Below are positions 1 through 6,807 of a stretch of DNA of 11,845 bases, piece after piece. Numbering within the stretch: the first letter of the stretch is position 1; each line of letters starts with the position of its first letter. The DNA comes from Dehalococcoidia bacterium (GTDB lineage: Bacteria > Chloroflexota > Dehalococcoidia > JACPQF01). Where the stretch lies: the NCBI GenBank assembly GCA_030650265.1, contig JAUSEJ010000910.1, positions 1-11,845 on the forward strand, in the 5' to 3' direction. The notes beneath the pieces were generated by a model. The model searched no databases, had not been told where the DNA came from, and saw nothing but the letters and a program-made list of their open reading frames with translations. The position numbers and the translations under genes were made by a program.

Positions 1-1863
1 TTTGAGCGGCAAGTATTGCTCATCTGCCTGTTGCCAGAGATAATCCACGAATACGAACGTCTGTTTGGCTATCTGAATGACGATGTTACCAAGCGCCGTC
101 CCACGATACATTTGCTCCTTAGCTTACTTAGCTCCTCGATCATGCAAGTCCTGGCGGCCCGTCGCCACTTCACCTCTCAGGCGTCTCTTATTCGCGAACA
201 AATCGTCTCCCTTGTTGAGGGTCCGGATAGTGCCACGACGCCAATCATCTCCCGGTTTGTTAAGATCGACGAGGGAATACTCTCATGGTTGTTGGGAGAT
301 GACCATCTGGACCGGCGGTTGGCGTCTTGTGCTGACTTGACTTCGCCCCATCTCGGTCTGAGCCACCTGGTTCTGGCCGCCCCGCTGCGACACCAATTGG
401 AGCGGCTGGTAGAGCGAGGAAAGAATGCAGGCTTACTACCCATCTGCTATCTGCACGGACCCGCGGGCGTGGGTCGGCGGACAGCGGCAAAGGCTGTCTG
501 TGCTGACCTGGGTTTGCCCTTGCTCACGGTTGATGTAGAGCAGTTTCACGACAATGCTACCCAACTAGGGGCAGAAAGAGCGGTTCGCCTTGTATTCCGC
601 GAGGCCAGGCTAGCAGGGGCAGCGATCTGCTGGCACCGCTTCGACCTGTTTTTGACCGGGTCCGCCGCTGGTGGGCTCACGAGACAACTACTCAAAGAGA
701 CGGCGGCCTTTGCGGGACTGGTCTTTCTTACGGGAGTCGAACCTTGGGAACCCGGTGGATCATTTGAGAGCAGCTTCTTGCTTCTGGAAATCGCCGTCCC
801 CGACGTTGCGCAGCGCCAGAAGCTATGGCAATCTTTCCTGGACAATAACCTGTCATCGCTTTCAGAAACAGCGCTAGCTGGTTTGGCCGAGGTGTTCCGA
901 CTGACTGCAGGCCAGATTAGCGATGCAGTGGCCACGGCGCGACGCCTGGCGGATGGACGATCAGAGGATCTTTCACGGCTCAACGCGGACGACCTATACG
1001 CTGCAGCGCGGCTGCGTTCCCGCCGTAAGCTGAACAGCCTGGCCCGGCAGGTTGACATCCGCTTCAGTTGGAATGATATTGTTCTGCCCCGAGACCAGAT
1101 GAGCCGATTGGCTGAGATTTGCGCCTGCAGCCAACTTCGTTCTGTGGTAAATGACCGCTGGGGCTTCGGGCGTGTTCAGCCCCGGAACAAAGGCCAGGCC
1201 ATTCTCTTTGCGGGACCTTCTGGCACGGGCAAAACCATGGCTGCCTCGATCATCGCTGGTGAGCTAGGTCTGGACATGTTCAAGATTGACTTGTCGACGG
1301 TGGTCAGCAAGTACATTGGCGAGACAGAGAAGAACCTCGAGAGAATCTTCCAAGAGGGTCAGGACAGCAATGCCATCCTTTTCTTTGATGAGGCCGATGC
1401 TCTATTTGGCAAGCGCTCAGAAGTAAGTGACTCCCACGACCGCTACGCCAATATCGAGATCGCCTATCTGCTTCAGCGGATGGAAGAATACAACGGGGTC
1501 GTCATTCTGGCCACAAACCTGCGGCGGAACCTCGACGAAGCTTTTACCCGTCGCCTGGACTTCGCCGTCGACTTTCCACTGCCCGACGAGGAGGATCGCC
1601 TTCGCATTTGGCGCAAGGTGTTGCCGCCCGAGGCGCCCCTGGCTGAGGGTGTGGATGTGCCATTTATTGCCCGGCGATTCAAGCTTAGCGGTGGCAGTAT
1701 TCGCAACGCCGCTGTCGCCGCCGCTTATCTGGCAGCTACTGATGGGCAGGAAATAGGAATGCACCACTTCCTGCGGGCAGTGAAGCGTGAGCACCAGAAG
1801 ATGGGAAGGCTGATGGCCGAGGCCGACTTCGGTCCCTATCTGGAACTGGTGAGGGCCGATTAG
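1..1863 (+). CDS. AAA+ ATPase of eCIS (Afp15/Pvc15-like), 5' partial
   Basis: Role by family: the AAA+ ATPase found in nearly all eCIS loci, thought to act in particle assembly or cargo loading in the cytoplasm. The frame is open to base 1 with no stop, so the true start is probably upstream; an internal TTG at 16 (used for numbering here) has no clear ribosome site. Two ATPase modules are visible. The first is degenerate: a P-loop-like GPAGVGRRT near residues 148-156, but no acidic DE Walker B (only a hydrophobic stretch with HRFD near 207-210). The second is intact: Walker A GPSGTGKT 400-407, pore-loop-like SKYIGETEKN 431-440, Walker B ILFFDEAD 454-461, sensor-1 ATN 499-501, arginine finger TRRLD 511-515, sensor-2 GGSIRN 559-564. 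It sits at the 5' end of the cluster, whereas in Afp/PVC it is near the 3' end. The assignment to AAA+ is certain; the eCIS subtype rests on architecture and neighbours. Confidence 0.93.
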   Translation, partial: FERQVLLICLLPEIIHEYERLFGYLNDDVTKRRPTIHLLLSLLSSSIMQVLAARRHFTSQASLIREQIVSLVEGPDSATTPIISRFVKIDEGILSWLLGDDHLDRRLASCADLTSPHLGLSHLVLAAPLRHQLERLVERGKNAGLLPICYLHGPAGVGRRTAAKAVCADLGLPLLTVDVEQFHDNATQLGAERAVRLVFREARLAGAAICWHRFDLFLTGSAAGGLTRQLLKETAAFAGLVFLTGVEPWEPGGSFESSFLLLEIAVPDVAQRQKLWQSFLDNNLSSLSETALAGLAEVFRLTAGQISDAVATARRLADGRSEDLSRLNADDLYAAARLRSRRKLNSLARQVDIRFSWNDIVLPRDQMSRLAEICACSQLRSVVNDRWGFGRVQPRNKGQAILFAGPSGTGKTMAASIIAGELGLDMFKIDLSTVVSKYIGETEKNLERIFQEGQDSNAILFFDEADALFGKRSEVSDSHDRYANIEIAYLLQRMEEYNGVVILATNLRRNLDEAFTRRLDFAVDFPLPDEEDRLRIWRKVLPPEAPLAEGVDVPFIARRFKLSGGSIRNAAVAAAYLAATDGQEIGMHHFLRAVKREHQKMGRLMAEADFGPYLELVRAD

Positions 1864-1942
1864 ATCGAGTCAATCAAGATGAGCAATCATCGCTGCCCAT
1901 GAATTCGGGCTTTCGAGCTTGAGTAGGGATGCCAGACACCAT

Positions 1943-1948
1943 AAGGAG
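1943..1948 (+). promoter_or_regulatory. Ribosome binding site deciding the start at 1956
   Basis: AAGGAG lies 7 bases before ATG 1956. The earlier in-frame ATG at 1929 has no comparable site, so 1956 is preferred as the start of the small DUF4157-type gene. Confidence 0.8.
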
Positions 1949-1955
1949 ACAAATC

Positions 1956-2525
1956 ATGGTCAACCGCAGCGATCGGGCCATGCAGGCCGAAAACGACGAT
2001 CTTCTGATCAAGCAAAAGGCGGCCAAGAAGGAACAGACCGAGAGTGGGCTTGTGGCTGACGGCCCCATACCCTCACAAGCAGAGGCCAGGGCTTTGACCG
2101 ATCCCAGCTATTCCTCAGCCGCCAACATCAACCGTAAGGCCCAGGCAATGCTGGGACTACAGCGAAGTCGAGGCAACGCTGAGGTCCAGCGGCTCATAGC
2201 TCAGGATGAGCAAACCCTGCAGGAGGCAAAGGAAGAAAAGGCGCCTGCTGGAAACGTAGCGTCTGCGACCGGGAACGACATCGTTTTTGGCCAGGGTGAG
2301 TACGATCCAACTTCCCAGGGTGGAAGCAGGCTCCTGGCTCGCGAGCTAACGCACGTAGCCCAGCAAAATGCTCCAGAAGCAGGACAGGCGAGTCCAGAGG
2401 TTAGCAGTCCCGACGCCGCCAAGGGAGAGAACTTCCAGTCTAGCCAACAGGTTTCAGCAGCAGAGGAAGAGACGTTGCAGGCTAGCAAACAGATCTCGGC
2501 GAGAGAAGAAGAGGAGTCGAATTAG
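1956..2525 (+). CDS. Degenerate DUF4157 (eCIS core domain)-like small protein
   Basis: 189 residues from the ATG preceded by AAGGAG. Residues about 65-84 carry an LQRSRGNAEVQRL motif of the type commonly seen near the N terminus of DUF4157 proteins. Residues about 108-137 resemble the second half of DUF4157: a DIVFGQGEY strand followed by LLARELTHVAQQ. The usual HELTH metallopeptidase-like motif reads RELTH here (Arg129, His133), and the upstream VRIHD-type half seen in intact members is absent, so it cannot bind metal in the usual way. The C terminus is acidic and contains a 14-residue tandem repeat. No signal peptide or membrane segment is seen. It lies between the ATPase and the cap protein. 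It could be a decayed DUF4157 gene, an adaptor, or a cargo leader fragment; function unknown. Family link likely, role undetermined. Confidence 0.75.
   Translation: MVNRSDRAMQAENDDLLIKQKAAKKEQTESGLVADGPIPSQAEARALTDPSYSSAANINRKAQAMLGLQRSRGNAEVQRLIAQDEQTLQEAKEEKAPAGNVASATGNDIVFGQGEYDPTSQGGSRLLARELTHVAQQNAPEAGQASPEVSSPDAAKGENFQSSQQVSAAEEETLQASKQISAREEEESN
2433..2516 (+). repeat. 14-codon acidic tandem repeat, two copies
   Basis: Two adjacent 42-base units (2433-2474 and 2475-2516) encode FQSSQQVSAAEEET and LQASKQISAREEEE, identical at 8 of 14 residues with conservative changes elsewhere. It forms the last part of the DUF4157-like protein and probably a charged helix or coiled tail. Confidence 0.75.
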
Positions 2526-2590
2526 AGTCCAATGAGAGTGATAAAGGTGCCCTCAGTGGTTTCTAATCGGCAATTGGTTGCGTCACTGGT

Positions 2591-3418
2591 ATGATAAGTA
2601 ATCTCGACGAGACTTTGAAACAACTCCTGGTCCAGCGAATGCCTCTGGACCCGGCGGAGGTAGACGTCGCCTTTGAACTGCCCGAGCGTCAGTGGGCCGC
2701 GGGGCTGACCAAACCAACCCTGAACCTCTATCTCTATGACATCCGGGAGAATCAGGACCTTCGAGAGAATGACTGGGTGGTGGAGCGCCATGGCAGGGAG
2801 GGCGCCCGACGACGAAAGCCGGCGCGGGTTGACCTTTCGTACATGGTTACCGCCTGGACGCAGGCGGTGGAGGACCAGCACAAGCTGCTCTGGCACGCCT
2901 TGGCAGCCCTGCTGCGGCATCCGGTGCTGCCCTTGGACCTGCTGCAGGGCGAGCTAAGGGGGATGGTGGAGCGACTGGGACTGGAGGTCCGCCTGAGTGC
3001 CGGGCAGCCGGAGGGCGTATTGAAGAGCCCTGCCGACTATTGGTCGGCCCTCAGTAACGAGTTGCGGCCGGGAATCAACTGCTTGGTGACCTTGCCCATG
3101 GACCTGGAAACAGCTCTGGTAACGCCGCTGGTGCTCACCAAGGTTCTCAGATTCCGGCAGCAGTCACAATCGACGCTTGAGGAGCTAGTCCAGGTGGCTG
3201 GCGTTGTCCGCGAAATGGGCGAGTCAAAGAAGCCCATAGCCTTCGCCACGGTGTCGGTTCAAGGTAGAGGTCTTGCTACCGAGACTGACGGCGATGGCCG
3301 CTACAGCTTGCGCGACCTGCCACGAGGGCGTTATACCCTAACAGTGAAGTCACGGGGGCAACCGGAAAGACAGGTAACCATCAGTGTGCCAGGCGTGAGC
3401 TATGACCTGGAAGTGTAA
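2591..3418 (+). CDS. DUF4255 (Pvc16-like) tail-end protein with C-terminal carboxypeptidase-regulatory-like domain
   Basis: 275 residues. Residues about 3-190 match the Pvc16/DUF4255 pattern: an N terminus of ISNLDETLKQLL, then a VAFELPERQW strand, then KPTLNLYLYDIREN, then a long region with SYMVTAWTQ and HALLAALLRHP-like helices. In Afp/PVC the corresponding protein (Afp16/Pvc16) terminates tube and sheath at the distal end. Residues about 203-272 form a separate module with ATVSVQGRGLATETDGDGRY and LPRGRYTLTV, the hallmarks of a carboxypeptidase regulatory-like (transthyretin-like) beta-sandwich. The ATG at 2591 has only a weak ribosome site, but the N terminus fits the family. It directly precedes the sheath gene, unlike Afp where it is last. 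The extra domain may decorate the cap or bind a surface; that is inference. Confidence 0.9.
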   Translation: MISNLDETLKQLLVQRMPLDPAEVDVAFELPERQWAAGLTKPTLNLYLYDIRENQDLRENDWVVERHGREGARRRKPARVDLSYMVTAWTQAVEDQHKLLWHALAALLRHPVLPLDLLQGELRGMVERLGLEVRLSAGQPEGVLKSPADYWSALSNELRPGINCLVTLPMDLETALVTPLVLTKVLRFRQQSQSTLEELVQVAGVVREMGESKKPIAFATVSVQGRGLATETDGDGRYSLRDLPRGRYTLTVKSRGQPERQVTISVPGVSYDLEV

Positions 3419-3496
3419 CGCCAATCTACAGGGGAGGTGATGCCCAAAGTAAATGCTGTGACTATGTGAACTCTCTGAGATCTAAACTTGTAAGGC

Positions 3497-3504
3497 AAGG
3501 AGGT
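3497..3504 (+). promoter_or_regulatory. Strong ribosome binding site of the sheath gene
   Basis: AAGGAGGT with a 6-base gap to GTG 3511. It decides the start in favour of 3511 over an upstream in-frame GTG at 3466, which would add 15 residues not seen at the N terminus of sheath proteins. Confidence 0.88.
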
Positions 3505-3510
3505 AAAATC

Positions 3511-5067
3511 GTGTCGCCACAATACCTTTCCCCCGGTGTCTATGTGGAAGAAGTGGACCGGGGACCCAGACCGATTCAAGGGGTGGGCACTTCGGTGGCA
3601 GCCTTCGTGGGCTACACCAAGACTGGACCTATCCAACAGGCGACCCTAATCACCAACTGGACCCAGTTTGTTAATACTTTTGGCGATTTTGTGCCGGGCG
3701 GGTACCTGCCCAACGCGGTGTATGGTTACTTCCTAAACGGCGGCGGGACCTGCTATGTGGTTCGCCTGCCAGAGACGGAGCCTGGCGCCGGTGCGTCGCC
3801 AGCCCCCCGGGCCGTCCTGCCCGCCAAAGCGGATCCCGCCATGGAGAGCCTCGTCATCACCGCTCTGGACCCGGCGGAAGGTCGCGGCATTAGCGTGGAA
3901 GTGCGAGGTCCCGGGGAAGGCGAGCCAGAGGATCAGTTCACTCTGTTGGTGCGATGTGGCACAACCGAGGAGACCTTTGGGAACCTCACTACACGCCGGG
4001 GGCGCGGGCTGCGCAACGTAGTGGAGACCGTGAATAAGGAATCCCGGATGATCAAGATCGAAGACAAAGAGGGTGGCCGCAGCACGGCTGATAAGGCGCC
4101 AGCGCCGGGAAACTATGCTTTGGTGACGCCGGAAACCCGCGCCGTAGCTACGCGTTCCATCTCGCCAACAGCCGTGGTTGGCGAAGCTCCTTCCCGCACC
4201 GGTATCGGCGGCCTGGAGGCTGTAGACGAAATAACCATGGTTTGTGTCCCCGATCTCATGTCCCTGTATCAGGCAGGAAAGCTTGATCTGGAGGGAGTTA
4301 AGGCAGTTCAGCTTGCGGTTCTGTCCCACTGTGAGCTTATGAAGGACCGTTTCGCCGTACTCGACTGTCCACCAGGGTTCTCGCCGCAGCAGATGCTGGA
4401 GTGGCGTCAGAACGTGGCCGGCTATGATTCCAAGTACGGTGCTATCTACTATCCATGGATCAAAGTGGCCAATCCTCTGGGCAACGGAGCAGGCATCATG
4501 ATACCGCCCTCAGGACACATGGCTGGAGTATACGCCCGTACCGATACCGAACGGGGCGTCCACAAGGCTCCGGCCAACGAGATTGTTAGAGGCGCCTTGA
4601 GCTTGGAGGTGCAGATCACTAAGGGTGAACAAGACCTCCTCAACCCGGTGGGCATCAACTGTATTCGCACATTCCCCGGAAGGGGCATACGCATCTGGGG
4701 TGCCAGAACCCTATCCAGCGACGCGGCCTGGCGCTATATCAACGTCCGGAGACTATTCAACTTCATTGAGGAGTCCATTGAACAGGGAACTCAGTGGGTG
4801 GTCTTTGAGCCCAACGACATGGAATTGTGGTCGCTGATCCGACGGGATATTACGTCTTTCTTGACCAGAGTCTGGCGGGACGGGGCTCTTTTCGGCGCTA
4901 CGCCAAAGGAGGCCTTTTACGTGAGGTGCGACGGGGAGCTCAACACGCCGGACATACGGGATGCTGGTCAGGTGATCATCGAGATAGGCCTGGCGCCAGT
5001 GAAGCCGGCCGAGTTTGTTATTTTCCGAATCAGCCAGTTCTCTGGCAGCGGCGACGTAGCAGAGTAA
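3511..5067 (+). CDS. Contractile tail sheath protein (Afp2-4/Pvc2-4-like)
   Basis: 518 residues from GTG 3511. It forms the outer contractile sheath that shortens and drives the inner tube into the target. The N terminus has the sheath signature YLSPGVYVEEVDRGPRPI followed by GTSVAAFVGYT. A variable insertion at about residues 108-190 likely corresponds to an outward-facing domain. The conserved C-terminal domain begins near residue 378: NPVGINCIRTFPGRGIRIWG, then DAAWRYINVRRLFNFIEESI, and ends with PAEFVIFRISQFSG. This matches the Phage_sheath_1 family and its C-terminal domain. Length is in the range of long eCIS sheaths. It is the only sheath gene in the window, whereas Afp has three. The first tube gene follows after 24 bases. 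Assignment is very secure. Confidence 0.97.
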   Translation: MSPQYLSPGVYVEEVDRGPRPIQGVGTSVAAFVGYTKTGPIQQATLITNWTQFVNTFGDFVPGGYLPNAVYGYFLNGGGTCYVVRLPETEPGAGASPAPRAVLPAKADPAMESLVITALDPAEGRGISVEVRGPGEGEPEDQFTLLVRCGTTEETFGNLTTRRGRGLRNVVETVNKESRMIKIEDKEGGRSTADKAPAPGNYALVTPETRAVATRSISPTAVVGEAPSRTGIGGLEAVDEITMVCVPDLMSLYQAGKLDLEGVKAVQLAVLSHCELMKDRFAVLDCPPGFSPQQMLEWRQNVAGYDSKYGAIYYPWIKVANPLGNGAGIMIPPSGHMAGVYARTDTERGVHKAPANEIVRGALSLEVQITKGEQDLLNPVGINCIRTFPGRGIRIWGARTLSSDAAWRYINVRRLFNFIEESIEQGTQWVVFEPNDMELWSLIRRDITSFLTRVWRDGALFGATPKEAFYVRCDGELNTPDIRDAGQVIIEIGLAPVKPAEFVIFRISQFSGSGDVAE

Positions 5068-5076
5068 GGAACTAAT

Positions 5077-5083
5077 AGGAGGT
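5077..5083 (+). promoter_or_regulatory. Strong ribosome binding site of the first tube gene
   Basis: AGGAGGT, 8 bases before ATG 5092. A near-ideal site, fitting a protein needed in many copies per particle. Confidence 0.85.
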
Positions 5084-5091
5084 AGTACAGT

Positions 5092-5538
5092 ATGCCTGGC
5101 GAGAGAAAAGATCCTGTTGGCGCATTTAGTTTCGAGGTGGAGGCAGGGGGGAAAACCCTGGGTGCCTTCAAAGAGTGTGGTGGCATTGGCTCCGAAACGG
5201 CAGTTATCGAATATGCTTTCTCAAAGGGAAAGCAGACCTGGATGCACAAGGAGCCGGGGAACCACAGGTATACCAATATCACGCTGAAGCGTGGTGTTAC
5301 CAAGGACATGGACCTGTGGGATTGGCGAGGGAACGTGTTGGAAGGGAAGATGTCAGACGCCCGCCGGTCGTGTACCATAACTGTCTACGATACCCAGCAC
5401 AACCCGATGGCCGAATGGGTGTTGGAAGCTGCCTGGCCCTGTAAGCTGACCGGCCCGACCTTCAGCGCTAAGACCAATGAGATCGCCGTTGAAGAACTCG
5501 AGATCGTGCATGAGGGCATGAAACGAAACCCGATTTAG
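5092..5538 (+). CDS. Inner tail tube protein 1 (Afp1/Pvc1-like, T4 gp19 family)
   Basis: 148 residues. It is the hexameric inner tube subunit. Family features visible: DPVGAFSFEVEAGG at residues 7-20, the FKECGGIGSE segment, the loop with HKEPGNHRYTNITLKRG leading into the central strand, and the final strands EIAVEELEIVHEGM. The second tube gene at 6808 has the same arrangement (HKLPG, NITLRRG, SIAVDTFELVF), so the two are paralogues. The gene follows the sheath by 24 bases and precedes the tail assembly gene by 15, consistent with co-transcription and translation in a set ratio. Confidence 0.96.
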   Translation: MPGERKDPVGAFSFEVEAGGKTLGAFKECGGIGSETAVIEYAFSKGKQTWMHKEPGNHRYTNITLKRGVTKDMDLWDWRGNVLEGKMSDARRSCTITVYDTQHNPMAEWVLEAAWPCKLTGPTFSAKTNEIAVEELEIVHEGMKRNPI

Positions 5539-5542
5539 GTGC

Positions 5543-5548
5543 GGAGGG
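5543..5548 (+). promoter_or_regulatory. Ribosome binding site deciding the start at 5554
   Basis: GGAGGG lies 5 bases before ATG 5554. A GTG at 5539, directly after the previous stop, would place this site inside the gene, so the ATG is preferred. Confidence 0.75.
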
Positions 5549-5553
5549 AAGCT

Positions 5554-5922
5554 ATGCAGGCTCTGCAGACGGAGTTTGAATTCACTTTGCCTCGAGGTTA
5601 CGTCGACGGCGATGGTAACGTCCACAGGCACGGGGTGATGAGGCTGGCTACCGCCGCCGATGAGATCGTACCCCTGAAGGATTCACGCGTAAAGGCCAAT
5701 CAGGCATATCTTGTGATCGTCCTCTTGGCCAGGGTCATAATGAAGCTGGGGGATATGAAGGAGGTGAACACAAGGGTCGTCGAGAGTCTATTCGCATCGG
5801 ATCTGTCTTACCTGCAGGATTTCTATCGGCGAATCAATGACGACGGCCACACCACGATTCCGGTGACGTGTCCTGAGTGCGAGCACGGTTTTGTTGTGAA
5901 CATCTCACACTCGGGGGAATAG
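5554..5922 (+). CDS. Phage tail assembly protein, gpE-like (eCIS)
   Basis: 122 residues from ATG 5554. The pattern MQALQTEFEFTLPRGYVD, then HRHGVMRLATAADEI, fits the tail assembly protein that sits after the tube gene in many eCIS loci and in contractile-tail phages. It ends with a CPECEHGF segment, half of a zinc-ribbon-like motif with only one CxxC. In phages the equivalent proteins act as chaperones for tube or tape measure assembly and are not always in the finished particle; the same role here is inference. Its last bases contain a run of five G just before the stop, and the next reading frame overlaps in the -1 frame (see findings). Family assignment is good; exact function less certain. 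Confidence 0.88.
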   Translation: MQALQTEFEFTLPRGYVDGDGNVHRHGVMRLATAADEIVPLKDSRVKANQAYLVIVLLARVIMKLGDMKEVNTRVVESLFASDLSYLQDFYRRINDDGHTTIPVTCPECEHGFVVNISHSGE

Positions 5923-6107
5923 GGGGCTATCCTCTCGATCAACTCTATGAAGAGATGGCCTACATCGCTTACTATCTTCATTGGCCATACGAGGACATCC
6001 TGAACCTGGAGCATGCCGAGCGTCGCAGATGGGCCGAGGAAGTGGCGAAGATAAATGAGCGGCTAAGTGAGTCGGTGCAGCAAGCATGGGCGCAGCAAGA
6101 GATGTAG
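5877..6107 (+). CDS. DUF6760 small eCIS protein, start uncertain
   Basis: The conserved part begins with GGYPLDQLYEEMAYIAYYLHW at 5922 and continues with EDILNLEHAERRRWAEEVAKIN, matching the short DUF6760 family found next to the tail assembly gene in eCIS loci. It is mostly helical, soluble and of unknown function. The start is a puzzle. The only standard start codon that keeps the conserved N terminus is GTG 5877, which lies 46 bases inside the previous gene and has no ribosome site. An ATA at 5919 overlaps the previous stop as ATAG but touches a G-rich stretch. ATG 5955 would delete the conserved first ten residues. The frame is -1 relative to the upstream gene, so a frameshift product is also possible. 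Existence as a coding region is well supported by family match; the 5' boundary is not. Confidence 0.8.
   Translation: MRARFCCEHLTLGGIGGYPLDQLYEEMAYIAYYLHWPYEDILNLEHAERRRWAEEVAKINERLSESVQQAWAQQEM
5911..5922 (+). other. Possible -1 frameshift site before the tail assembly gene stop
   Basis: The upstream gene ends TCG GGG GAA TAG. A run of five G (5913-5917) would allow the tRNA on GGG to re-pair in the -1 frame, which is exactly the frame of DUF6760. There is no classical XXXYYYZ heptamer with good A-site re-pairing, and I see no clear stimulatory stem or upstream Shine-Dalgarno-like element, so this is a hypothesis. Confidence 0.25.
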
Positions 6108-6142
6108 CAGCCAATTCGAGGGGGTAGCCTGCGAAGAGAGAT

Positions 6143-6787
6143 ATGAAAGAAGCGCTAAAGTCTACGCTGGTCACACAACCAAAAGAGATTGAAGGTTTAC
6201 TTCACCGCTTCTTGGGGACAGGGCGGCGCCTTGATCTTGACGTCGAGCGGCGCATGGAGGCCGTCTTCGGCCGAAATCTTGGCGATGTGCGCATCCACGA
6301 TACGAATCAGGCAGGCGAGTTGGCAGGAAGACTGGAGGCCGAGGCTTTCACCTTGGGCCCACAGATTTTCTCAGGGCCGGAGCGTCTGGCGCCAACGTCG
6401 CGGGAGGGCCTGGCTCTATTGGGTCATGAGTTGACCCATGTGGTCCAGCAGACTCAGCCAGATGCCGTCTTGCCGGTGCAAGCGCCAATGCGGGGCTATC
6501 CGGCGATGCCTCTGGCGCTGGGACGGGCTTCGCCGGTCGGGTCCATGACTGCGCCCGGTCAATCAACCGGGGCGCCTGTGAAGGCACAGCTTTCGTCGAC
6601 CCATTCATCAACTGAGGCGGACGCCTCAGAGGCTCAAGCTCTCGAGGTCGAGCAGGCAACGCGCGGGATGGTTGGGGGTGAGCCAGCCGAGCCAAAGAAG
6701 ATAGAGGCTGCAGAGATTGCCGAAAGGGTCTTTCGCTTGATGTTGGACGACCTTCGGCTGGAGCGGGAGCGTAAGACCTTCTGGTAA
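6143..6787 (+). CDS. DUF4157 (eCIS core domain) protein with C-terminal LERER motif
   Basis: 214 residues. Residues about 28-105 form a complete DUF4157 domain: LDVERRMEAVFGRNLGDVRI, His52 in VRIHD, then LEAEAFTLGPQIFSG, then GHELTHVVQQ with His95, Glu96 and His99. The HExxH-like arrangement resembles a zinc metallopeptidase helix. DUF4157 is strongly associated with eCIS loci and with eCIS effectors, but its biochemical role is not settled. Residues about 107-190 are Pro/Ala/Ser-rich and probably disordered. The last 25 residues form a charged helix ending LRLERERKTFW, whose pattern recurs at the end of the 781-residue protein downstream. The ATG at 6143 has a modest AGAGAG site. It lies between the tail assembly genes and tube 2, so it may be a structural or assembly component rather than a toxin; that is inference. 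Confidence 0.9.
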   Translation: MKEALKSTLVTQPKEIEGLLHRFLGTGRRLDLDVERRMEAVFGRNLGDVRIHDTNQAGELAGRLEAEAFTLGPQIFSGPERLAPTSREGLALLGHELTHVVQQTQPDAVLPVQAPMRGYPAMPLALGRASPVGSMTAPGQSTGAPVKAQLSSTHSSTEADASEAQALEVEQATRGMVGGEPAEPKKIEAAEIAERVFRLMLDDLRLERERKTFW

Positions 6788-6793
6788 AGGAGG
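6787..6793 (+). promoter_or_regulatory. Ribosome binding site of the second tube gene, unusually far from ATG
   Basis: AAGGAGG overlaps the stop of the DUF4157 gene but lies 14 bases before ATG 6808. An in-frame ATT at 6799 would be at 5-base spacing. The tube family supports an N terminus near either codon. Confidence 0.6.
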
Positions 6794-6807
6794 GGTCAAT
6801 TATCGGA

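Noticed and set aside
177..1794. Several open frames of 75-170 residues on the minus strand and in other plus frames over the ATPase gene
   Set aside because: They lie fully inside a well-supported AAA+ gene, have no recognisable domains or ribosome sites, and are expected from its base composition.
1864..1955. Possible promoter or terminator in the gap after the ATPase
   Set aside because: No convincing -35/-10 pair with proper spacing and no stem followed by a T-run could be found; the genes look co-transcribed.
3466..3510. Longer sheath start at GTG 3466
   Set aside because: The ideal AAGGAGGT site and the family N terminus both point to GTG 3511.
3733..4329. A 198-residue minus-strand open frame across the sheath gene
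   Set aside because: It is antisense to a clear sheath coding region and its product shows no family resemblance.
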